This document shows positions 16,458-19,697 of a stretch of DNA of 19,697 nt, piece by piece. The DNA is from Candidatus Aenigmatarchaeota archaeon. Its GTDB lineage: Archaea; Aenigmatarchaeota; Aenigmatarchaeia; Aenigmatarchaeales; Aenigmatarchaeaceae. The stretch is from assembly GCA_011773475.1 (NCBI GenBank), contig WVXN01000086.1, positions 1-19,697 of the forward strand, in the 5' to 3' direction. The notes beneath the pieces are model-generated. The model worked only from the letters and a program-made list of their open reading frames with translations, did no database searches and was not told the origin of the DNA. Position numbers and translations under genes: made by a program. Positions within the stretch are counted from its first letter, which is position 1. Every line of letters starts with the position of its first letter.

Positions 16458-16703
16458 ATGAAAGAGAAAATAAAAACTTATTTAAGAGGTCTAGGACTTA
16501 TACTAGCTCTAATTTTATTGGGAATAGTGGGTTTCATTGCTTTAGGTCTTATTACAATAACTGTTTTCATTGTACTTGGAATTTTATTTATTGGTATTGC
16601 AGTACTTGCTTTGCTATTTACACCTTATTATTTTGCCAAAGATTATAAAGTTAAATCAAAAAAGTTCAAGTTGAAAAAAGTTAAAAAGAAAGAGAAACTA
16701 TAA
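16458..16703 (+). CDS. Small membrane protein with Lys-rich tail, coupled to AIM24 gene
   Basis: This 81-residue protein has two closely spaced hydrophobic helices (about 10-32 and 34-60) and a strongly basic C terminus (KDYKVKSKKFKLKKVKKKEKL). ATG at 16458 is preferred over the ATG at 16452 because AGGAG at 16447-16451 is spaced correctly only for the second. The gene follows the AIM24-family stop by two bases. No family is recognised. The geometry suggests a hairpin in the membrane with a cytoplasmic basic tail; partnership with the AIM24 protein is inference from gene order. Confidence 0.75.
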   Translation: MKEKIKTYLRGLGLILALILLGIVGFIALGLITITVFIVLGILFIGIAVLALLFTPYYFAKDYKVKSKKFKLKKVKKKEKL

Positions 16704-16708
16704 ACAAT

Positions 16709-17029
16709 TCATTTCAATCGTCTGTGTGACATTCTGACATGTTTCTTCATATGTTTTTTCACATTTTCATAAGTAGGCTTTATATTATGTTTTCTCAAAT
16801 GGGCAAATGTCTTATCTATGATTTTTTCTAGAGGCTGTCTACCGTATTCAAAATGTTCTTCTATTAGTTCTGTAAGGAGTGTGAAGATTAACGCAATTAA
16901 AAAAATAAGTGGTAGTGTCTCAATAATTAATATTGCTCCAGAAACAGATGCTGCAAGCATATCTTCGAAAATTGCAAAAATTAACATCATTAAAAAGAAT
17001 ATTGAAAATTTTCTAATCCTTTTTTTCAT
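16709..17029 (-). CDS. Small two-helix membrane protein, unknown function
   Basis: The 106-residue protein has a basic start (MKKRIRKF), two hydrophobic segments (about 9-27 and 30-54) and a soluble, His/Lys-rich C-terminal half (LIEEHFEYGRQPLEKIIDKTFAHLRKHNIKPTYENVKKHMKKHV). The family is not recognised. It converges with the AIM24-linked membrane protein, five bases apart. Its promoter looks regulated: a TATA-like TTATTTAA about 25-30 bases upstream sits inside an inverted repeat (GTACTT and AAGTAC, 17048-17066). No ribosome binding site is seen, consistent with a leaderless transcript. Confidence 0.72.
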   Translation of the reverse strand: MKKRIRKFSIFFLMMLIFAIFEDMLAASVSGAILIIETLPLIFLIALIFTLLTELIEEHFEYGRQPLEKIIDKTFAHLRKHNIKPTYENVKKHMKKHVRMSHRRLK

Positions 17030-17047
17030 AATAAAATTTTAAAACTT

Positions 17048-17066
17048 GTACTTAAATAAGAAGTAC
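17048..17066 (-). promoter_or_regulatory. Inverted repeat enclosing the TATA box
   Basis: GTACTT (17048-17053) and AAGTAC (17061-17066) are perfect inverted copies around a seven-base AT-rich centre that contains the TATA element for the gene starting at 17029. The layout is that of an operator blocking TBP access, or a short RNA hairpin if transcribed. Confidence 0.45.
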
Positions 17067-17074
17067 ATTTATTT

Positions 17075-17101
17075 AAAAAAGAAGGGTGTCGAATGACACC
17101 C
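17075..17101 (-). terminator. Hairpin plus T-run terminating the microprotein transcript
   Basis: Read on the minus strand, GGGTGTC-ATTC-GACACCC forms a perfect seven-pair stem (17101-17084) followed by TTCTTTTTT (17083-17075). Only the minus strand has the T-run after the stem, so it belongs to the genes at 17136-17421. It lies 35 bases after the stop of the basic microprotein. Confidence 0.7.
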
Positions 17102-17135
17102 AAAAATGAATATCTAATTTAAAGAAAGAAACAAC

Positions 17136-17210
17136 CTACCACTCTTCCTCTTCTTTCTTTTTCCTTCTTCTTGTTGTCTTTCTTTTTGTCTTTCTTCTTC
17201 TTGCTGCCAC
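17136..17210 (-). CDS. Basic 24-residue microprotein ending EEEEW
   Basis: A GTG start, placed five bases after a strong GAGGTGA site (17216-17222), opens a 24-codon frame: M-A-A then an Arg/Lys/Thr-rich run (RRRKTKRKTTRRRKKK, residues 4-19) and EEEEW. Thirteen residues are basic, resembling a protamine-like or histone-tail-like DNA/RNA-binding peptide; the acidic EEEEW end is unusual. It is not ribosomal protein L41e, whose Trp lies near the N terminus. A terminator hairpin follows and the acidic microprotein lies upstream on the same strand. An in-frame GTG three codons earlier would use part of the ribosome binding site and is less likely. The function is unknown; nucleic-acid binding is inference. 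Confidence 0.62.
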   Translation of the reverse strand: MAARRRKTKRKTTRRRKKKEEEEW

Positions 17211-17215
17211 TTTTT

Positions 17216-17222
17216 TCACCTC
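17216..17222 (-). promoter_or_regulatory. Ribosome binding site of the basic microprotein
   Basis: GAGGTGA on the minus strand is a near-ideal match to the archaeal anti-Shine-Dalgarno sequence and lies five bases before the GTG at 17210. It is the main reason to treat so short a frame as a gene. Confidence 0.7.
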
Positions 17223-17292
17223 AAATTTTATTTAGAGAATTGTTTCCTTCAAAAAATTTGTAAAGAAGTACTCATCATCTACTGACCTTTCA

Positions 17293-17349
17293 CCAACATA
17301 TGCTGACTAAGTCAGTAAATTCGGATTTTCACCGAAACATATGTTTTGG
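17293..17349. other. Predicted three-stem structured element between the microprotein genes
   Basis: AACATATG (17295-17302) pairs with CATATGTT (17338-17345), extended by CC/GG (17293-17294 with 17348-17349) across a two-base bulge. Inside this outer stem are two arms: CTGA/TCAG in 17303-17315 and TTCGG/CCGAA (17320-17324 with 17332-17336, seven-base loop). The result is a compact three-way junction. It occupies the spacer downstream of the acidic microprotein and upstream of the basic one, so it may be an RNA switch, processing site or independent small RNA. I recognise no known family. Confidence 0.5.
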
Positions 17350-17361
17350 TTTTGGTGGGTC

Positions 17362-17421
17362 TTACCATTCTTCATCTTCAGAGTCTTCTTCAGTTTCTTC
17401 TTCCCATTCATCTTCGGCCAT
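17362..17421 (-). CDS. Acidic 19-residue microprotein ending DEEW
   Basis: ATG at 17421 follows GGAGGCGAT (17434-17426) by four bases, one of the strongest ribosome binding sites in the window. The 19-residue product (M-A-E-D-E-W, then a Glu/Asp run, ending D-E-E-W) has 13 acidic and no basic residues, with Trp at 6 and 19. A TATA element lies upstream and a terminator downstream of its partner. Its Glu-Glu-Trp end is shared with the basic microprotein, suggesting a matched pair. Possible roles include a charge partner or antagonist of the basic peptide or of the histone encoded divergently next door; this is inference. No known family is recognised. Confidence 0.62.
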   Translation of the reverse strand: MAEDEWEEETEEDSEDEEW

Positions 17422-17425
17422 ATTT

Positions 17426-17486
17426 ATCGCCTCCACGATGTTTTATCATCGCTTAATTTGTAAGAATACATAATAAATATTTAAAT
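17426..17486 (-). promoter_or_regulatory. Promoter and leader of the microprotein transcript
   Basis: On the minus strand ATTTAAATATTTATTA (17486-17471) provides a strong TATA box, predicting transcription from about 17455. The leader contains a small hairpin (CGATG/CATCG, 17436-17440 with 17447-17451) directly before the ribosome binding site GGAGGCGAT (17434-17426). The hairpin could tune translation. Confidence 0.55.
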
Positions 17487-17530
17487 CTATCGCTAGTTTT
17501 TTCCATATTAGAAACAGTAAGAATTATAAA

Positions 17531-17589
17531 TTGGAAGTTTTAATAGATATTAGGGAATATTTGGAAGTCAAAACTTCCAAAATGGAAGT
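17531..17589 (+). promoter_or_regulatory. Histone promoter with overlapping TGGAAGT palindromes
   Basis: TGGAAGT occurs at 17532-17538, 17562-17568 and 17583-17589, and its inverse ACTTCCA at 17573-17579. They form a perfect 8-4-8 palindrome (17561-17580) and an overlapping 7-3-7 palindrome (17573-17589). A TATA-like ATTATAAAT precedes the first copy (about 17523-17531). The sites therefore cover the region around and after the predicted start of transcription, as expected for a repressor operator. A further ACTTCCA lies in the coding region at 17624-17630. Confidence 0.6.
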
Positions 17590-17615
17590 ATTAAAAGCTA
17601 AAAAAGGTGATTTTA

Positions 17616-17837
17616 ATGCCAGAACTTCCAAGAGCGCCCTTCAAAAGAATGGTGAGAAAAATTCAACCATCTATGAAGATATCTGATAATGCAAAAAAGG
17701 AAATGAGAAGAATAACAGAAAGGTTTGCAATGGATGTTTTAAGAGGTGCAGTTCAAATAGCAAAAGTTTCAAAAAGAAAAACTGTTATGAGGGGAGACAT
17801 ATTAGTTTCAAAAAGACAGTTAGTAAAAACAATTTAA
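17616..17837 (+). CDS. Archaeal histone
   Basis: The 73-residue protein is a single histone fold: ELPRAPFKRMVRK (helix 1 entry), NAKKEMRRITERFAMDVLRGAVQIAKVSK (long helix 2), and RKTVMRGDILVSKRQLV (loop 2 and helix 3 with the conserved RKTV and D). It wraps DNA as dimers and polymers and shapes chromatin. ATG at 17616 is chosen over an in-frame GTG at 17607 because GGTGAT (17606-17611) is the ribosome binding site. N- and C-terminal ends are slightly longer than in minimal histones of about 66-68 residues, adding LVKTI. Overlapping palindromes in the promoter suggest dedicated regulation. The divergent microprotein transcript is its upstream neighbour. Confidence 0.94.
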   Translation: MPELPRAPFKRMVRKIQPSMKISDNAKKEMRRITERFAMDVLRGAVQIAKVSKRKTVMRGDILVSKRQLVKTI

Positions 17838-17882
17838 TCTTAATTTTTAAATATACAAACTAAACTCTATAAAGGTAAAAAC

Positions 17883-18602
17883 ATGAAATTTTACGATTTA
17901 CATATTCAGAGCAATTTATCGGGTGGAGAAAGCACAATTGAACAGACAATAGACTTTGCAAAAAAATTGGGATATTCAGGAATAGCTATTTGTGATAATT
18001 ACCGAGATCTGGAAAAACTGAATGAATTAAAAGGTGAAATAAATAAAATAAAAACTGACATAGAAGTTTATCTTGGAGTAAACATACAAGCAAAAGATGT
18101 GGGAGAATTAAAAGATATAATAAGCAAAGTTAGAGAAAAAGTAATGATAGTGATTGTAAGTGGTGGAGATTATTCTATTAACAGGGCTGCTTGCGGAGAT
18201 TCCAGAGTTGATATATTATCTCATCCTGAAGCTGGAAGAATTGATAGTGGGTTAGATAAGCCTTGTTTGGAGTCTGCTACAAGAAACAAAGTTGCAATTG
18301 AGATAAATTTTAGGGAAATTCTACACAGTTACAGAAGGCCTAGATCCTACATACTTAATCATATAGCTAAAAACATCAAACTTTGTAATCACTTTAGAAC
18401 TCCTATGATTATATGCTCTGGTGCCCAGTCTGTATGGGAAATGAGAAATCCAAGAGATTTAATATCAATAGCGAATGTTCTTGGAATGGAAATTGGAAAA
18501 GCTTTCTTATCCATGAGTTCTGTTCCATTAGATATTATTCGTGAAAACCAAAAAACTTTAGAAGGTAAGAGAATAACAGAGGGTGTTGAAATAGTTGAGT
18601 GA
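17883..18602 (+). CDS. rnp3: RNase P protein component 3 (Rpp30)
   Basis: The 239-residue protein has the Rpp30 TIM-barrel-like pattern: FYDLHIQSNLSGGES at the start, AKKLGYSGIAICD, a Gly-Gly turn (VIVSGGDYSINRAA), the conserved VDILSHPEAGRIDSGLD and AIEINFREIL blocks, and the late ICSGAQSVWEMRNPRDL. With Pop5 it forms a heterotetramer that activates the catalytic domain of RNase P RNA, which matures the 5' ends of tRNAs. It stands in one cluster with a membrane protein and rnp2, four bases or less apart. The gap of 45 bases after the histone gene contains an AT-rich element that could be its own promoter. Confidence 0.93.
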   Translation: MKFYDLHIQSNLSGGESTIEQTIDFAKKLGYSGIAICDNYRDLEKLNELKGEINKIKTDIEVYLGVNIQAKDVGELKDIISKVREKVMIVIVSGGDYSINRAACGDSRVDILSHPEAGRIDSGLDKPCLESATRNKVAIEINFREILHSYRRPRSYILNHIAKNIKLCNHFRTPMIICSGAQSVWEMRNPRDLISIANVLGMEIGKAFLSMSSVPLDIIRENQKTLEGKRITEGVEIVE

Positions 18603-18606
18603 TTAA

Positions 18607-18897
18607 ATGTTGAAAAAATTTTTTAAGCCAACATGGAAAAAGGTTTTAATACTAATAATCTTACCTATAATACAATATTTTATTACAGGTTTAACTCAAA
18701 GCGTGATAATTCCTTTAATCTTTCGTCCATTTACTATGATGTTTTTTGTGATATTCAAATTCTCTCCAAATACATCGTTTTTAATTAGTTTTTGGGGAGT
18801 TTTAGCAGAAGGAGTTGTTAGTACTATTGATTTAGCATACAATTATTTAATATCTTGTATAATAGTGTGGATCTACGATAAGGTGAAAAAGAAGTGA
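18607..18897 (+). CDS. Small membrane protein between the two RNase P genes
   Basis: This 96-residue protein has a basic start (MLKKFFKPTWKK) and about three hydrophobic segments (residues about 13-33, 35-53 and 55-90), ending in the basic IYDKVKKK. Start choice: GAGTGAT overlaps the rnp3 stop codon and sits at normal distance before the ATG. Likewise its own end (GTGAT) supplies the ribosome binding site of rnp2, so translation of the three genes is coupled. No family is recognised. A role linked to RNase P is only suggested by gene order; it could equally be an unrelated passenger. Confidence 0.76.
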   Translation: MLKKFFKPTWKKVLILIILPIIQYFITGLTQSVIIPLIFRPFTMMFFVIFKFSPNTSFLISFWGVLAEGVVSTIDLAYNYLISCIIVWIYDKVKKK

Positions 18898-18901
18898 TTA
18901 T

Positions 18902-19288
18902 ATGGCTGAAGAAAAAAGACCAAAACCATTGCCTCCAAGTTTGAGAGGTAGAAGAAGGTATTTAGCTTTTCATGTAATTTCCGAAGAAAAAGTATTACTA
19001 CAAGACTTGATTAACACAATATGGCACTCCTTTTTAAACTTTTTAGGAGAAACTGGAACATCAAAAGCTGAGATAAGAATTATTAAAGATACTTATGATG
19101 AAAAAAGGCAGATGGGAATAATAAGGTGCTCTCATGAAAGTGTAGAAGGAGTAAGAGCTGCCTTAGCTCTAATCCAAAGAACAGGAGATACAAAAGTTGT
19201 TTTCAGAGTTTTAGGAATTTCTGGTTCTATTAAAGCAACTAAAATAAAATTTTTTGGAGAAAGCAGATTAACTGAATTCACGAGATAA
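18902..19288 (+). CDS. rnp2: RNase P protein component 2 (Pop5)
   Basis: The 128-residue protein begins with the family signature LPPSLRGRRRYLAFHVISEEK and continues through a ferredoxin-like fold (DLINTIWHSFLNFLGETGTSKAEIRIIKDTY, GIIRCSHESVEGVRAALALIQ, RVLGISGSIKATK). Pop5 pairs with Rpp30 and binds the RNase P RNA catalytic core. Length is normal for archaeal Pop5. The start follows GTGAT that overlaps the end of the membrane protein gene. It converges with an uncharacterised gene four bases away. Confidence 0.93.
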   Translation: MAEEKRPKPLPPSLRGRRRYLAFHVISEEKVLLQDLINTIWHSFLNFLGETGTSKAEIRIIKDTYDEKRQMGIIRCSHESVEGVRAALALIQRTGDTKVVFRVLGISGSIKATKIKFFGESRLTEFTR

Positions 19289-19292
19289 TAAT

Positions 19293-19595
19293 TTAAAATA
19301 ATGTTTCTCCAATACTCATCCTTCTAACTATTCTTACCCATTCAAAAGGATTATTTATTCCCAATGTAAGAAGGTCTTCAATACCAAAAAATTCATCTAA
19401 TTTTCCTATTTCTTTAATTTTCATCATACTGATTTTAGATATTACGCTTTTTAGTGGGCTTTCTTTATATGTATTCGCCCTTTTTACATATAGTTCAAAT
19501 CTTATACTTTCATATTTTCTTTTATCACCATCAAAAGAACCTGTAGAGTCAAAGGGTAATCCTTGAGGCGGTTGATAAGAAGTTTCTTCAATCAT
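19293..19595 (-). CDS. Uncharacterised 100-residue protein
   Basis: The frame is open from ATG at 19595 to the stop, with no membrane segment. The first 25 residues are polar and Pro/Gly-rich (SYQPPQGLPFDSTGSFDGD), followed by a mixed alpha/beta pattern (IRFELYVKRANTYKE, SVISKISMMKIKEIGKLDEFFGIEDLLTLG). No family or catalytic motif is recognised. A TATA-like GTTTAAATT at 19626-19618 lies about 25-30 bases upstream, supporting expression as a leaderless transcript. It converges with rnp2. Confidence 0.65.
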   Translation of the reverse strand: MIEETSYQPPQGLPFDSTGSFDGDKRKYESIRFELYVKRANTYKESPLKSVISKISMMKIKEIGKLDEFFGIEDLLTLGINNPFEWVRIVRRMSIGETLF

Positions 19596-19643
19596 AGCTT
19601 TTATATAAAAAATTAAGAATTTAAACTTTAGTTTTAGATAAGC

Positions 19644-19689
19644 TTTATAAATTTAGAATTATATTAAGAATTATAAATTACGAGGTGAT
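19644..19689 (+). promoter_or_regulatory. Promoter and ribosome binding site of a gene beyond the window edge
   Basis: TTTATAAAT at 19644-19652 is a good TATA box and GAGGTGAT at 19682-19689 a strong ribosome binding site, eight bases before the window ends. A start codon is expected at or just after position 19697. Nothing of the product is visible. Confidence 0.6.
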
Positions 19690-19697
19690 TTTATTCA

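Noticed and set aside
17136..17210. Ribosomal protein L41e as identity of the basic microprotein
   Set aside because: L41e is about 25 residues and basic, but its Trp is near the N terminus and it has no acidic C-terminal run.
17255..17315. Box C/D guide RNA
   Set aside because: A C-box-like ATGATGA occurs on the minus strand (17278-17272) and CTGA motifs are nearby, but the boxes are in the wrong order and no D box follows at proper distance.
1..19697. Mobile elements, CRISPR arrays, tRNA or rRNA genes
   Set aside because: I looked for terminal repeats with transposase frames, regularly spaced repeats and cloverleaf segments and saw none. The repeats found are gene-internal duplications or promoter copies.

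Overview
This AT-rich window comes from an archaeon. It encodes ribosomal protein L15e, a single-domain archaeal histone, the RNase P proteins Rpp30 and Pop5, and an Nre-family repair protein with a PCNA-interacting tail. Many genes have a TATA-like element about 25-30 bases before the start codon, which suggests leaderless transcripts; others carry a GGTGAT-type ribosome binding site. The many very short membrane proteins and compact spacing suggest a DPANN lineage (Woesearchaeales/Pacearchaeales-like), but that placement is inference. I see no tRNA, rRNA, CRISPR array or insertion sequence.

Layout. Positions 75-403 hold two tandem, nearly identical 42-43 residue ribbon-helix-helix regulators. 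Positions 433-1339 (minus) encode two small exported or membrane proteins. Positions 1384-3434 (minus) encode NreA overlapping a radical SAM (SplB-like) protein. Positions 3502-13845 form a cell-surface hydrolase island: a 1698-residue protein with two lyase-like toroid regions and a LamG domain, a 425-residue HExxH protease with thrombospondin type 3 repeats, and a 1261-residue M14 carboxypeptidase with two LamG domains. These three share a Cys/Gly-rich tail with a MAW motif. In the two large ones it continues as MAWYTMPY, a membrane helix and a basic end; the protease stops exactly after MAW.

The right part is housekeeping: a PP-loop tRNA-thiolation-like enzyme with an NFACT-R-like tail (13861-14820), a small Arg-tailed membrane protein (14822-15058), L15e (15181-15693), an AIM24-family protein with a small membrane protein (15721-16703), another small membrane protein (16709-17029), histone (17616-17837), and the cluster rnp3 - membrane protein - rnp2 (17883-19288).

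The stretch 17030-17615 looks empty but is not. On the minus strand it shows a TATA box, a 19-residue strongly acidic microprotein, a structured spacer, a 24-residue strongly basic microprotein and a hairpin followed by a T-run. The two peptides have 13 acidic and 13 basic residues respectively and both end in Glu-Glu-Trp. I consider this divergently transcribed neighbour of the histone gene the best candidate for something undescribed. A second candidate is the shared surface-protein tail together with a 44-base promoter cassette duplicated at identical distance from both large surface-protein genes.
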